A DNA stretch of 64,000 nucleotides, taken from NCBI GenBank assembly GCA_028712075.1, contig JAQTQX010000004.1, positions 1-64,000 on the forward strand. Reading direction: 5' to 3'. How positions within the stretch are numbered: position 1 is the first letter of the stretch; every line of letters begins with the position of its first letter. This document shows positions 54,074-62,407 of this stretch, piece after piece. Origin of the DNA: Desulfuromonadaceae bacterium. Lineage in GTDB: Bacteria; Desulfobacterota; Desulfuromonadia; Geobacterales; Pseudopelobacteraceae. The position numbers were made by a program, and so were the translations under genes. A model generated the notes under the pieces. The model ran no database searches. It saw only the letters and a program-made list of their open reading frames with translations, and was not told the DNA's origin.

Positions 54074-54333
54074 CGATCAGTTTTGTCGTAGCGTATCTTC
54101 AATACGGTAAGGACGACATTACACACCAACGGAGTGATGTTGGCCAGAATCAGCGGTGTGTCACCGATGAGAATCCCGTACACCATCCAGAGCGCTACGC
54201 CAAATGCCAAAAGAAGCGGCTGCCAGATCGAGATATCGTGAGCCTGACGGCTCCGCATCGTTTTGACAACTTGCGGGATGGCGGCAACACTGGTCAGCGC
54301 CCCCGCCACGAAACCGATCGTCGTGGGGTTCAC
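54064..54333 (-). CDS. SemiSWEET-type small sugar transporter
   Basis: An 89-residue protein with three membrane helices and the PQ-loop signature VAAIPQVVKTMRSRQAHDIS in helix one. This is the size and pattern of SemiSWEET proteins, which dimerise to form a sugar facilitator. Its start overlaps the trmJ stop (ATGA), so it is translated with its neighbours. The transported sugar is unknown. Confidence 0.85.
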   Translation of the reverse strand: MNPTTIGFVAGALTSVAAIPQVVKTMRSRQAHDISIWQPLLLAFGVALWMVYGILIGDTPLILANITPLVCNVVLTVLKIRYDKTDRCG

Positions 54334-55064
54334 GAGCGCTTCCTTCCGTCAAAGGCGGAACTGGCCCAGTCAATCTGTGTCAACATTCCCCGCAGCACGG
54401 TAACCTCTCGATTGTCAAGATTCGCCCGAAAAAAGATTCTCCGGAGTGAGCGCATGATATGAGCAGGATTCTGGTCATTGAGAAAACCTATCTTGTTCAG
54501 AGTACCGTCGAGGTGCGCGAACAGCGCCTCCATCTCGCAGGAAGTCGCCAATTCAAGCGGCCGCCCTCCCCCCGCTGTTTCAGCGGCCTTGCCAAGTTCA
54601 TAACAAAAAAGCAGCACCGATTGCGCCAGGTTGAGTGAGCCATACTCGTGCGACGTCGGAATGGTGGCATGCCAGCGACAGAGCGACAATTCCTCCGTTG
54701 TCAGGCCGTTATCCTCACGTCCGAACACGAGTGCTGCACGGCAGTCGAAAGTAACGAGTTCCCTGAATCGGCCGGCAACCTCCGGCGGCGAAAGGATCTC
54801 CTGGCGGTATTTTCCGTGCCGCCGGGTCGTGCCAACCGTCAGTGTACAGTCTTCGATAGCTGATAACAGGTCAGGAAACAGCTGTGCCGACTCGAGTAGA
54901 TCGCGAGCCGCTACAGCAAATTTAAGCGACTCGGGATGGAAACGGTCACAGCCGTTGACGATTCTCAGCCGGGTAAGCCCCATGTTTTTCATGGCGCGAC
55001 AGGCCATACCGATATTTCCGGGTGACTGCGGCTCAACCAGTACGATTGCAATATTATTGTTCAA
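54330..55064 (-). CDS. trmJ: tRNA (cytidine/uridine-32-2'-O)-methyltransferase TrmJ-like (SPOUT)
   Basis: A 244-residue SPOUT methyltransferase. The start is TTG 55064: AAAGG lies seven nt upstream, and the TTG overlaps the DedA stop (TTGA). The track start at 55163 is an overrun. Motifs are VLVEPQSPGNIGMACRAMKN, ALVFGREDNGLTTEELSLC, IPTSHEYGSLNLAQSV (knot region) and the C-terminal IMRSLRRIFFRANLDNREV. They align throughout with E. coli TrmJ, which methylates tRNA position 32 using S-adenosylmethionine. Confidence 0.9.
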   Translation of the reverse strand: MNNNIAIVLVEPQSPGNIGMACRAMKNMGLTRLRIVNGCDRFHPESLKFAVAARDLLESAQLFPDLLSAIEDCTLTVGTTRRHGKYRQEILSPPEVAGRFRELVTFDCRAALVFGREDNGLTTEELSLCRWHATIPTSHEYGSLNLAQSVLLFCYELGKAAETAGGGRPLELATSCEMEALFAHLDGTLNKIGFLNDQNPAHIMRSLRRIFFRANLDNREVTVLRGMLTQIDWASSAFDGRKRS

Positions 55065-55696
55065 GAAGGTACCTTTCGTTGTGCCCGTATGGCTCGTATC
55101 TGTGCCAGCCGCTCTCTGGCAGGTTTTTTGAGTTTCCAGACGTGATAGGCATGGCCGCACCACGCCATACCGATAATACCGAACAGCACCAGCACAAGGT
55201 ACTGTTCGTAATTGGCGACGTTGTCCAGTACGAGTGACGCACTTTTGCCGAACAGGTACCCCCCGAGAGAGAAGGCTACGGCCCAGGTAAAGGCGCTGGC
55301 CAGATTTATCCAGAGGAACGTACGGGGAGCAAGATTGGTTATGCCGAGGACTATCGGCAGGACGATTCTGAATCCGTAGGTAAACCGGGAAACAAAGGCC
55401 ACAAAATTTCCGTATTTTTCAATCAGCTTGAGAGCAGCGCGAAACTTTTTCGCGATAGAATGAAATCGCGCGAGCAAAACCCGCCCTTTGCTGCGGCCGA
55501 CATAGAAATAGCACTGATCGCCAAAAAAAGAACCACCCCATGCAGTAGCTATAACGCCAATAATATCCAGGTAGCCCTGAAACGCCAGAAAGCCGGCCAG
55601 CAGCAGGATCGCCTCACCCTCCAGAAATGTCCCGACAAACAGCACCCAGTAACCGTGAAGCTGCAGGTACTCTTTGAGGAGTTGCTGAACATGCAC
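55061..55696 (-). CDS. DedA-family membrane protein
   Basis: A 211-residue polytopic protein with the DedA/SNARE-associated (VTT) domain: FLEGEAILLLAGFLAFQGYL, then GDQCYFYVGRSKGR, the conserved FVSRFTYGFRIVLPIVLG and LASAFTWAVAFSLGGYLFG. DedA proteins flip lipid carriers such as undecaprenyl phosphate or phosphatidylethanolamine. That would suit an organism with heavy polysaccharide synthesis, though this copy lies in the housekeeping cluster. Confidence 0.9.
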   Translation of the reverse strand: MHVQQLLKEYLQLHGYWVLFVGTFLEGEAILLLAGFLAFQGYLDIIGVIATAWGGSFFGDQCYFYVGRSKGRVLLARFHSIAKKFRAALKLIEKYGNFVAFVSRFTYGFRIVLPIVLGITNLAPRTFLWINLASAFTWAVAFSLGGYLFGKSASLVLDNVANYEQYLVLVLFGIIGMAWCGHAYHVWKLKKPARERLAQIRAIRAQRKVPS

Positions 55697-55720
55697 CGTT
55701 TCCTCCTGCCATACCGTAAG

Positions 55721-56713
55721 TTATTCAGCAAGCCGCCCGGCCATTTCAGACTCCATCAGCTCGATCATTTCGTCAATACGGGTATCCGGATTTGAAGCGA
55801 CAGCATCTTCCCTCACCCGGGCAACAAAAAGCGCCCGCCGGGTTGTATCACATAACTGGGCGCCCCCTCCAAGTTCAGCTATTCTCTGTTGAACGATAAC
55901 GCGCCCTTCCCTCATCAGGTATGCAGAGGCAATTTCAGCAAGATCATCAACCAGCTCAAGCAGTTTTTGCTCACTAATCCGCGGAGCAACAGACTGAGGA
56001 ACAACTAGCTGCAGAAAAACAGGTTCCGGGACCGTTTCGGGAGGAACATCCTGACGCGGAGTTTCATGCCTGATCCGGGCGGATTCCCACAATTTCGGCA
56101 GGTTAACCATCTGCATCAAATCGTATTGGCTCAGCTCTTCACGCGTCCTGGTTGAGTATATGTCAAAACGCGCACCGGGCAGCGCTGCTATGGCTCTCGT
56201 CTCGTCCGAAGAGGTTTCAACTGACCCCGTTCCGTCATAATAGTAGCCGATTGGCAGACCATTCCGGTAAAATACAAGCGCTGAGCGCTCTGGAGTATAG
56301 AAACGAACCACTCCGTTTGCTCCCTGGGCTTTCAAACGGGCAATGACGCTCTGAATGTCCGACTTGCGCACTTCCTCCCCGCTGAAGATGCGTGTACCAA
56401 GAGCAATGGCATAGGTACAGACGGCAAGATCCGCATTCATCTGATACACATTTATTTTGCCGCCGACCGCAAGCACTTTATCAAACAGAAGGGACAGTGC
56501 CTCAAAGCCGGTTTTTGATCTGCCATCTTCCGTACAAACAGTACCCAACAGCTTTCCTGTGGCAAAGAATCCAAGAAAGACGAAATTTGATGCACAATGG
56601 TTGATGTAACCGCTGAAACCGCCTGTTGCCAGTTTTTCGAATACATTTGGTATGATAACCTTGTCAGCTGCGATATGTTCATACAGAGGATTTATTCTTG
56701 GCAATACACGCAT
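55721..56713 (-). CDS. Conserved-looking hypothetical protein, 330 aa
   Basis: No family was recognised. It lacks a signal peptide and membrane helices. The N-terminal 170 residues look like two alpha/beta lobes (FSGYINHCASNFVFLGFFAT, VVRFYTPERSALVFYRNGLP), similar in rhythm to DUF4388- or roadblock-type regulatory domains. A linker rich in Pro and Val (about 225-245) leads to a helical C-terminus (LLELVDDLAEIASAYLMREG, then MIELMESEMAGRLAE). It is divergent from the plus-strand TPR gene, with promoters between them. Confidence 0.7.
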   Translation of the reverse strand: MRVLPRINPLYEHIAADKVIIPNVFEKLATGGFSGYINHCASNFVFLGFFATGKLLGTVCTEDGRSKTGFEALSLLFDKVLAVGGKINVYQMNADLAVCTYAIALGTRIFSGEEVRKSDIQSVIARLKAQGANGVVRFYTPERSALVFYRNGLPIGYYYDGTGSVETSSDETRAIAALPGARFDIYSTRTREELSQYDLMQMVNLPKLWESARIRHETPRQDVPPETVPEPVFLQLVVPQSVAPRISEQKLLELVDDLAEIASAYLMREGRVIVQQRIAELGGGAQLCDTTRRALFVARVREDAVASNPDTRIDEMIELMESEMAGRLAE

Positions 56714-56878
56714 TCCACAACTCCCAACGACATCCGTACAGACCCACCATCAATTGGCTTGTTTAAAGCAAAAAATTGTCTGATCAGCGGTGGCACCGTA
56801 AAGGATTTTTGAAATCATGTCAAAGCAAAACAATCGTCATAAATCGCTGAATATCCAACAATTACACGGATATTGCGC

Positions 56879-56907
56879 TTGACAAATCACTGATGCTACA
56901 GTAGGTT
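56879..56907 (+). promoter_or_regulatory. Sigma-70-like promoter for the TPR gene
   Basis: TTGACA (56879-56884), a 17-bp spacer and TAGGTT (56902-56907) lie about 60 bp before the ATG at 56970. The -35 box is perfect and the -10 box is weak. Confidence 0.5.
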
Positions 56908-56969
56908 TCACGACATTTTACTGACGTTAATTGTGGGGGTTTTCTGGAGGTACAGGTGCGGGGAAGGTA

Positions 56970-58859
56970 ATGGCAATCGTTTCAAAAAAGGACAAACTGC
57001 TTGAAGATGCTCAGAAATTAGTGGCGCGAGGTCAATTTGACAAAGCTGCCAGAATATATGAGCAGATTATCGCCCTGGATCCCACGACTACAAACCTGCG
57101 CCAAAAACGGGCCGAATTATTGATCAAATGTGGGCAACATGATGAAGCACGTCAGGAATTCGAAACTATCGGTAAACATTTCACCAACAACGGCTTTTAC
57201 CAGAAAGCTATTGCGGTGTATAAACAGCTCCAAAAACATTTTCCACATGATTTAACCCTGACGCTGACGCTTGCCGAGTTGAACGCGAAGCATGGCCTTG
57301 TTGCCAACTCCCTTTCCGAATACAAACGCGTGTATGAGTTTTATGAAAAAGAAGGCAGCGCTTCCGCTGCGCTCAATATACTTGTCAGAATGCAGGACGT
57401 TGACCCTCAGAATATTCCTATAAAACTTAAATTGGCGGACGTTCTCTTTCAGCAGGGAAAGGCAAATGAAGCCTACACCACCTTTTCAAAGACAGCATCT
57501 CTCGTCCTGGAACGTGGAGACAACGCCACACTCGCTACAATTATTACCCGCATTCAGCAGCTTTTCCCCGATAAAAGTGATGTACTGCTCGGAATCCTCT
57601 CCGAACAGGTTAATCAGGGCAATGCGGCAAGCGCCATTGACAAGATTCAGAATCTCCTGCGCAGTGACCCGACCAACAAACAGGCTTGGGATTTAATTGT
57701 TCTGGCCTATCAGCGGCTTGAGCAGCCACAACGGGTCAAGGTTGCGTATCAGCACTATCTGAAATTTTTCCCCTCGGAACCATCGGCTATTGTCGGACTT
57801 ATAGCGTCCGTCACCGCTGATAAAGATCTTGCCGGGGCCATCGAACTGCTTGACCAGTATGAAACGCTGCTGATATCCGCCGGATGTCTGCAGCAGCTTG
57901 AACAAACCTATCGTGAACTTGACAGCATTGACCCTGTCAACGGCAGGGTGCTTGAAGGGCTTATCAGAATTGCCTCGGCGGCCGGCAATAATGACGAGGT
58001 TTGCTCGCTCACTTCTAAATTACACGGGCTCCGCGCCGCTGACGGTAGTGGATTCACCAGGACGGTCGAACCTGAACCGGCATCAGATCAGGAAGAAAGC
58101 GTTCTTTTCGAAACTGCACTCCCGCAGGAACAGACGGCCACATCTGTTGCAGTGGCCATTGAACATGAAGATTCATCCGCACCGGAACCGGCTGAAGAGC
58201 TACCTGAGCCAGTCGCTGATTCTATTGATTTTCCTGTCGAAGAGTTTGAAATTGACATGGATATCGATATCGATATCGACATCGACTTTGATAATGACGT
58301 TGATGGTGACCTCGATCACCCGGATAAATCACCAGATCAGGAAACCGGCACAGCGTCATCACCGGCTGACTGGCTGGACTCGGTCGGCGATTTGTTCGAT
58401 TCAATCAACACCGCCCCGCGCGGGGTAAAATTCGGTAATGAATCTGAACAAAGTGACGCTCAGTCGCACTTTGACCTTGGGCAGGCTTTTAAGGAGATGG
58501 GACTGTATGATGAAGCAATTAATGAGTTCCGTCAGGCTTCCCTGGATCAGTCGCGACGGGTGGAATGTCTAATCTTGCAGTGTGCATGCCTGAGAGAGCG
58601 AGGAGATTCAGACAAAGCGATCACCATGCTGAAGGCTCTGCTGCAGCCGGGCCTGAGTGATGAGGAAGGTTGCGCAGTCAGGTATGAATTGGCATCTGGA
58701 TATGAAGCTGTCGGAGACAAAGAGGCTGCACGTGCGCTGCTTAACGAAATAAACGCTATTAATCCCAGTTTCAGGGATGTCAGCTCACGTTTCGATGCAG
58801 CGGGACATCCCGAATCGATAGTGTTTTCAGATGAGGACCTTGATGATTTTTCGCTTTGA
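56970..58859 (+). CDS. TPR-repeat protein with acidic linker, 629 aa
   Basis: The start is ATG 56970 (MAIVSKKDKLLEDAQKLVAR) with GGGGAAGG just upstream; the track start 56931 adds a Gly-rich run. Residues 1-360 are tetratricopeptide repeats (YEQIIALDPTTTNLRQKRAE, YKQLQKHFPHDLTLTLTLAE). A disordered acidic region follows, rich in Glu and Pro, with an Ile-Asp alternation (EIDMDIDIDIDIDFDNDVD, about residues 428-446). A second TPR block (HFDLGQAFKEMGLYDEAINE) ends the protein. No signal peptide is seen, so it is a cytoplasmic scaffold. Similar proteins are common in Geobacter near type IV pilus/secretin genes. The AMIN gene follows. Confidence 0.85.
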   Translation: MAIVSKKDKLLEDAQKLVARGQFDKAARIYEQIIALDPTTTNLRQKRAELLIKCGQHDEARQEFETIGKHFTNNGFYQKAIAVYKQLQKHFPHDLTLTLTLAELNAKHGLVANSLSEYKRVYEFYEKEGSASAALNILVRMQDVDPQNIPIKLKLADVLFQQGKANEAYTTFSKTASLVLERGDNATLATIITRIQQLFPDKSDVLLGILSEQVNQGNAASAIDKIQNLLRSDPTNKQAWDLIVLAYQRLEQPQRVKVAYQHYLKFFPSEPSAIVGLIASVTADKDLAGAIELLDQYETLLISAGCLQQLEQTYRELDSIDPVNGRVLEGLIRIASAAGNNDEVCSLTSKLHGLRAADGSGFTRTVEPEPASDQEESVLFETALPQEQTATSVAVAIEHEDSSAPEPAEELPEPVADSIDFPVEEFEIDMDIDIDIDIDFDNDVDGDLDHPDKSPDQETGTASSPADWLDSVGDLFDSINTAPRGVKFGNESEQSDAQSHFDLGQAFKEMGLYDEAINEFRQASLDQSRRVECLILQCACLRERGDSDKAITMLKALLQPGLSDEEGCAVRYELASGYEAVGDKEAARALLNEINAINPSFRDVSSRFDAAGHPESIVFSDEDLDDFSL

Positions 58860-58918
58860 ATACCAAGATTGACATCCCCCCCGATTATGCCGCATGTTTT
58901 TCAAGGAGGCTCAACTAC

Positions 58919-59863
58919 ATGAATAAAATCTTCTCTGCCGTACTTGTTCTTACGCTGATCAGTTGCTTGCACTCTGTCGCAACTGCCGCTCAATTACTTG
59001 ATGTCAGACCGACCGTCGTTGGAAGCGCCGTTTCAGTTGATATTTCCGCCGATAGCGCAATGACATATACCTACTATAAGGTTCCGGGTCAGGCTCGGGC
59101 GGTAGTAGATATCGCCGAAGCAGATCCTGAAAAAATCGAGCCGCTGATTGTTGTCAACAAAGGGAACGTCGCAAGCATCAGTGTTGACAAGGTCGAAGTG
59201 AGTGGCCTCGTCGTCAGCAGAATCATCTTCAATCTGATTTCTGAATCTGATATTTCGGTCGCCTCCACATTTGACCGAAAGAAGCTGACCGTGTTATTTG
59301 CCGGTTCCCCGGTCGCCGACGCCTCTTCGGAACAAGCGTTGCCGATGCCGGCAGAGCCTGCCGCACCTGCGGCTGTCGCAGCCCCTGCAGCCATGATCCT
59401 CCCCAACCGTGACGCACCGCCTGCCAAACCGGTGCTCCCCTCACCTCACACGAAAACAAACACAGGTGACGACCAGACTCCTGCACCTCCGACAATCCGT
59501 ACCGACAGACTGGAACCGGTTGTTCCTATCGCCATGCCGGGCAGTTCCCCGGTATACAATACGGCATTGACGATAACAGCCATTACCGCCGGTACATCAT
59601 ATATCGATATCCATGCCAACCGGACTTTAGCCGAGTACAAAGCGTTCCGACTGCACACTCCCGAGCGCCTTGTCATTGATATTCCCACGGGAAAAGTCAG
59701 TCAGAAACCGGGAATGGTTGCGATAAACAAGTTCGGCATATCAAAAGCCCGCATCGGAGTTTCCCTGCAATACATCCGCGTTGTACTTGATTGTGCCAAA
59801 ACCGCGTTTCCTTACTACACAATCAGCTCAATTGACAACGGACTGCGCATCCGTTTCAAATAG
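58919..59863 (+). CDS. AMIN-domain secreted protein
   Basis: A 314-residue protein from ATG 58919, with AAGGAGG nine nt upstream; the track start 58856 overlaps the TPR gene and is unlikely. The signal peptide is MNKIFSAVLVLTLISCLHSV, ending ATAA. Two AMIN-like domains (about 25-130 and 215-310) flank a Pro/Ala-rich linker. They show YYKVPGQARAVVDIAEADPE and EYKAFRLHTPERLVIDIPTG, with repeats of the phrase RAVVDI / RLVIDI. AMIN domains target periplasmic proteins to peptidoglycan or secretins. A role in envelope assembly is inferred. Confidence 0.87.
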   Translation: MNKIFSAVLVLTLISCLHSVATAAQLLDVRPTVVGSAVSVDISADSAMTYTYYKVPGQARAVVDIAEADPEKIEPLIVVNKGNVASISVDKVEVSGLVVSRIIFNLISESDISVASTFDRKKLTVLFAGSPVADASSEQALPMPAEPAAPAAVAAPAAMILPNRDAPPAKPVLPSPHTKTNTGDDQTPAPPTIRTDRLEPVVPIAMPGSSPVYNTALTITAITAGTSYIDIHANRTLAEYKAFRLHTPERLVIDIPTGKVSQKPGMVAINKFGISKARIGVSLQYIRVVLDCAKTAFPYYTISSIDNGLRIRFK

Positions 59864-59933
59864 CGCATATAGCCAAAGTTACGTTGTCCTCAGCGGTCAA
59901 CCGACCAATTTCAGAAACAGGAGCATTACCATT

Positions 59934-60311
59934 ATGGGAATTTTTGCGGGAGTAGCCAAAAGCACCGGATCTTCGGAAAGTAAAAAGTTTCACTCTGATT
60001 TTGGAAAACTGCTTATGGACGGTGAGATTATTGAGGTCGGCTTTGTAGTTGTCAGGGATACTCTCCTGTTCACCAACAAGAGATTGATTCTCATCGATAT
60101 ACAAGGTATCTCCGGAAGGCAGATTGAGTACCTTTCCATTCCATATAGTAAAATTACCAAATTCAGCATTCAGACCGGCGAAAGCTTCGACCTAAACGCG
60201 GAATTGAGAGTGTGGATTGGCAACGACACCATGCCGCTGGAAAAAAAATTCAATAAGGACCTGAATGTGTATGAAGTGCAGAAGGTACTGGCAAGCCATG
60301 TTCTGAAGTGA
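59934..60311 (+). CDS. Bacterial PH-domain protein, 125 aa
   Basis: The start is ATG 59934 with GGAG upstream; the track ORF from 59781 overlaps the AMIN gene in another frame. The protein is a single bacterial PH-like domain (DUF1696/bPH type): FGKLLMDGEIIEVGFVVVRD, TLLFTNKRLILIDIQGISGR and YSIPYSKITKFSIQTGESFD-like text. Such small PH proteins may assemble into rings or bind partners at the membrane; no specific function is known. Confidence 0.88.
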   Translation: MGIFAGVAKSTGSSESKKFHSDFGKLLMDGEIIEVGFVVVRDTLLFTNKRLILIDIQGISGRQIEYLSIPYSKITKFSIQTGESFDLNAELRVWIGNDTMPLEKKFNKDLNVYEVQKVLASHVLK

Positions 60312-60360
60312 TTATACGGGACGACCGTCTGAGCCCTTCCCGGGACCGAGTTAGTTTTGA

Positions 60361-60440
60361 ACAGATTATATAACTATACGTTATTATTTAATTATACTGA
60401 GTTAAAAAACAGGTATACCCCTAAAAAGGCCCCCATTAAG
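60361..60440. repeat. Imperfect direct repeat, left copy (flanking the GEVED gene)
   Basis: This AT-rich stretch ends in aaaaaacaggtatacccctaa and aaaggccccc. It matches in the same orientation the sequence at about 61733-61812 (aaaaaacatctgggccccta, taaaggccccc), at roughly two thirds identity by eye. The copies enclose the PEP-CTERM gene and lie between host and phage-type genes. Confidence 0.55.
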
Positions 60441-60515
60441 TGAGGGGGAGCTGCGGCAGTACCCCCGAGAGTTTGCGGATTACTCTTTTTGTTCTGGCTC
60501 CGTGTTGCGAAAAAA

Positions 60516-60547
60516 CGAAAGGGCCTCCGTTTCTGGAAGCCCTTTCG
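60516..60547 (-). terminator. Rho-independent terminator of the GEVED PEP-CTERM gene
   Basis: The stem cgaaagggc / gccctttcg, with inner tcc / gga pairing and a short loop, lies 16 bp after the stop. It is followed by TTTTTT on the minus strand. Confidence 0.85.
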
Positions 60548-60563
60548 TGAGTGTCGATATTCT

Positions 60564-61283
60564 TTACACAGATTTCTTTCTTCTCCAGAATGCCAGTCCG
60601 GCAATGCCACCGCCAAGAAGGAGCATGGTTGAGGGCTCAGGAACGGGGGCAACTGTCAACTTCCAGTCTTCAACTTCTCCCTGATACCAAGTACCAGTGG
60701 CAGTCAAGTTGCCGAGGTTGCTTCTGATGTCTGCACTACATACCACCTGTGCTCTCAACCAGTAATCAGTGAGACTGGTACTAGTCGGCATAACGACATC
60801 CGTATAGAAAGATTTGCTGACACCTGCAAAAGAATCATTCTTATGATAACCACTTTCACTTTCAAAATGCCATACGTCCGCAAAAATGGTTTCGCCACTA
60901 TCGGTAAAATCTTTGTCACCGTTCCAGTCTATCCAGACTTTGATTGCATCAAAATCGTGAATACCCCACTCTTCCTTGTACATATCAAACCTAAATTTAA
61001 CGGTCTGCCCTGCCGTAATAACAGCATTCCCCCAAGTTGCACCATTATCGACAGACCAGAAGACTCCGTCATCTGAGGAGTCAATCGTCTTTGAACTCGA
61101 TTCCGCATCCCACTTCGTGCCAAGTCGCTGCCATGAAGCATTTTGATGTCGTGCCATACCATAGCCAGTGGCATCGCCGTAATCGTATTGCGTTGCCAAA
61201 GCATCACTGGAATAACCAACTGACAAGGCAAGCACAAACATAAGAACAAAATAGCATCCGAAAATAGCGGTCGTACACTTCAT
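60564..61283 (-). CDS. PEP-CTERM protein with GEVED domain, 239 aa
   Basis: The signal peptide is about 30 residues (IFGCYFVLMFVLALSVGY). The mature region has YDYGDATGYGMARHQNASW and ends in the GEVED phrase GTWYQGEVEDWKLTV, typical of extracellular beta-sandwich modules. Acidic loops (WIDWNGDKDFTDSGE) suggest calcium binding. The C-terminal sorting signal is VPEPSTMLLLGGG plus a helix and WRRKKSV, a substrate signal for the exosortase encoded at 34.6 kb. A well-matched sigma-54 promoter precedes it and a terminator follows, so it is a single-gene unit. Confidence 0.93.
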   Translation of the reverse strand: MKCTTAIFGCYFVLMFVLALSVGYSSDALATQYDYGDATGYGMARHQNASWQRLGTKWDAESSSKTIDSSDDGVFWSVDNGATWGNAVITAGQTVKFRFDMYKEEWGIHDFDAIKVWIDWNGDKDFTDSGETIFADVWHFESESGYHKNDSFAGVSKSFYTDVVMPTSTSLTDYWLRAQVVCSADIRSNLGNLTATGTWYQGEVEDWKLTVAPVPEPSTMLLLGGGIAGLAFWRRKKSV

Positions 61284-61329
61284 GGTAACACCTCGACATT
61301 AAAATTTTAAATCAATACAACTTGTTTTT

Positions 61330-61345
61330 AGCAATTGCCGTGCCA
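61330..61345 (-). promoter_or_regulatory. Sigma-54 (-24/-12) promoter
   Basis: The minus strand reads TTGGCACGGCAATTGCTA, with TGGCAC, five bases, then TTGCT. GG and GC have the required 10-bp spacing. It lies about 45 bp before the ATG of the GEVED PEP-CTERM gene. Sigma-54 control of PEP-CTERM genes by the PrsK/PrsR pair is established in other exosortase-bearing bacteria. Confidence 0.85.
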
Positions 61346-61656
61346 AGCACCGGAGTATTAAAAGAGTGGACTTTATAGACATACAACATATTGAAATAAA
61401 TATTTATTTTAGCAGAGTGATGTTATGGCAAGCAGAGTAATGATGAGGAACAGTATCAGAAATAATAAACGTGTAAATAAATTCGACAATTTTTTTCAGC
61501 AAAAAAATATAAGGATTATATTTGATACTGACCCATTGTCCGATACAGATAACCAAAAAATCTCATTGGAGAGTAGTGACATACCCTTATAAATGCCCCA
61601 ATTACTCTTGGATTCCGCCATATCATAAAGAACAATATCAGATAAAGGTAATAAAA
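61346..61656. other. AT-rich intergenic region between the sigma-54 gene and phage-type genes
   Basis: This AT-rich stretch contains no supported gene. The ORF 61522-61713 runs through hairpin sequence. The area upstream of the sigma-54 promoter may hold enhancer-binding sites, but no clear dyad repeat was found. Confidence 0.45.
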
Positions 61657-61679
61657 AAGCCCCTATTTTCAAGGGGCTT
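61657..61679 (-). terminator. Terminator for the phage-type minus-strand genes
   Basis: The stem aagcccc / ggggctt with a 9-nt loop is followed on the minus strand by TTTTTTA. It lies 150 bp after the last phage-type gene. Confidence 0.75.
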
Positions 61680-61683
61680 AAGT

Positions 61684-61709
61684 AATTGTCCGGATTGTAC
61701 CGGACAATT
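61684..61709. repeat. Perfect 10-bp inverted repeat
   Basis: The arms aattgtccgg and ccggacaatt flank attgta just beside the phage-side terminator. It could be a plus-direction terminator (TTTT follows), an operator or part of an attachment site. Confidence 0.6.
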
Positions 61710-61732
61710 TTAATGGGGTGCAGTCCATTGAA

Positions 61733-61812
61733 CTGATAATGTAACTACACAATATTGTTATTAATACTTGTTATTAAAAAACATCTGGGCCCCTATAAAG
61801 GCCCCCTAAATA
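61733..61812. repeat. Imperfect direct repeat, right copy
   Basis: This is the partner of 60361-60440, ending in gggcccctataaaggccccc. It lies about 20 bp from the first phage-type gene. Confidence 0.55.
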
Positions 61813-61830
61813 TTTTGGATGATAAAGTTG

Positions 61831-62019
61831 CTACCTGATAAGAGTGTGCTGACTGTTAAGGTCATTAAATATTGTGTCAAATGCCTTGATAGCCTCTGAA
61901 TTGTCATCACTACATAGTTGCGGGCGTAAACTCTTTAAGCTGTCGAGCGCCCTCACAATATCCGTATACTGCCTAAGCATGAACTCCTGTTGCTGAGTCA
62001 ACCAGACTTGCACTGCCAT
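61831..62019 (-). CDS. Small hypothetical phage-type protein, 62 aa
   Basis: No family was recognised. The start is supported by GGGAGG eight nt before the ATG. The sequence is soluble and helical (AVQVWLTQQQEFMLRQYTDI, then LRPQLCSDDNSEAIKAFD). It is the last gene of the minus-strand phage-type group and is followed by a terminator. Confidence 0.7.
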   Translation of the reverse strand: MAVQVWLTQQQEFMLRQYTDIVRALDSLKSLRPQLCSDDNSEAIKAFDTIFNDLNSQHTLIR

Positions 62020-62076
62020 GGTATTTTCCTCCCTTTAGTGTATTTTGGGGTGTCCACTAAGTGAGTGCTCCTTTCC

Positions 62077-62316
62077 TCAGGCATTGCCCTTGGTAAGAAA
62101 TGTTTCGTAGATCGCTTCCTGAAGTGCATCCTTGCTGGCCTGTTCCATGTCTGACAATAGAGACTCAACGGCAGCCTTAGCGGCAACAGCTAGCGCAAGA
62201 ACCTCATCCGGATAAAAGTGTCCATGACACTCTTGTGCCTTGGTGATAAGTTCCGCCAGGGTATCGAGCTGAGGGCTCCTGCTTTCCGCTTCTCTGAGTT
62301 GGTGAAGGTCTCCCAT
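62077..62316 (-). CDS. Small hypothetical phage-type protein, 79 aa
   Basis: No family was recognised. The start has AAAGGA about eight nt upstream. The protein is mostly helical and charged (HQLREAESRSPQLDTLAELI, AKAAVESLLSDMEQASKDAL) without signal or membrane segments. Its spacing and size fit accessory phage genes. Confidence 0.7.
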   Translation of the reverse strand: MGDLHQLREAESRSPQLDTLAELITKAQECHGHFYPDEVLALAVAAKAAVESLLSDMEQASKDALQEAIYETFLTKGNA

Positions 62317-62407
62317 AACAATATCCTTTCTAAGAGGGGGCGTAGAATTACCGCCCCCTTAACTATCTGATTAAAGAGATCGGCTTAAAAATAAGCCGGA
62401 CTTGCGT

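Noticed and set aside
61522-61713. 63-residue plus-strand ORF
   Set aside because: It reads through a terminator hairpin and an inverted repeat and has no ribosome site.
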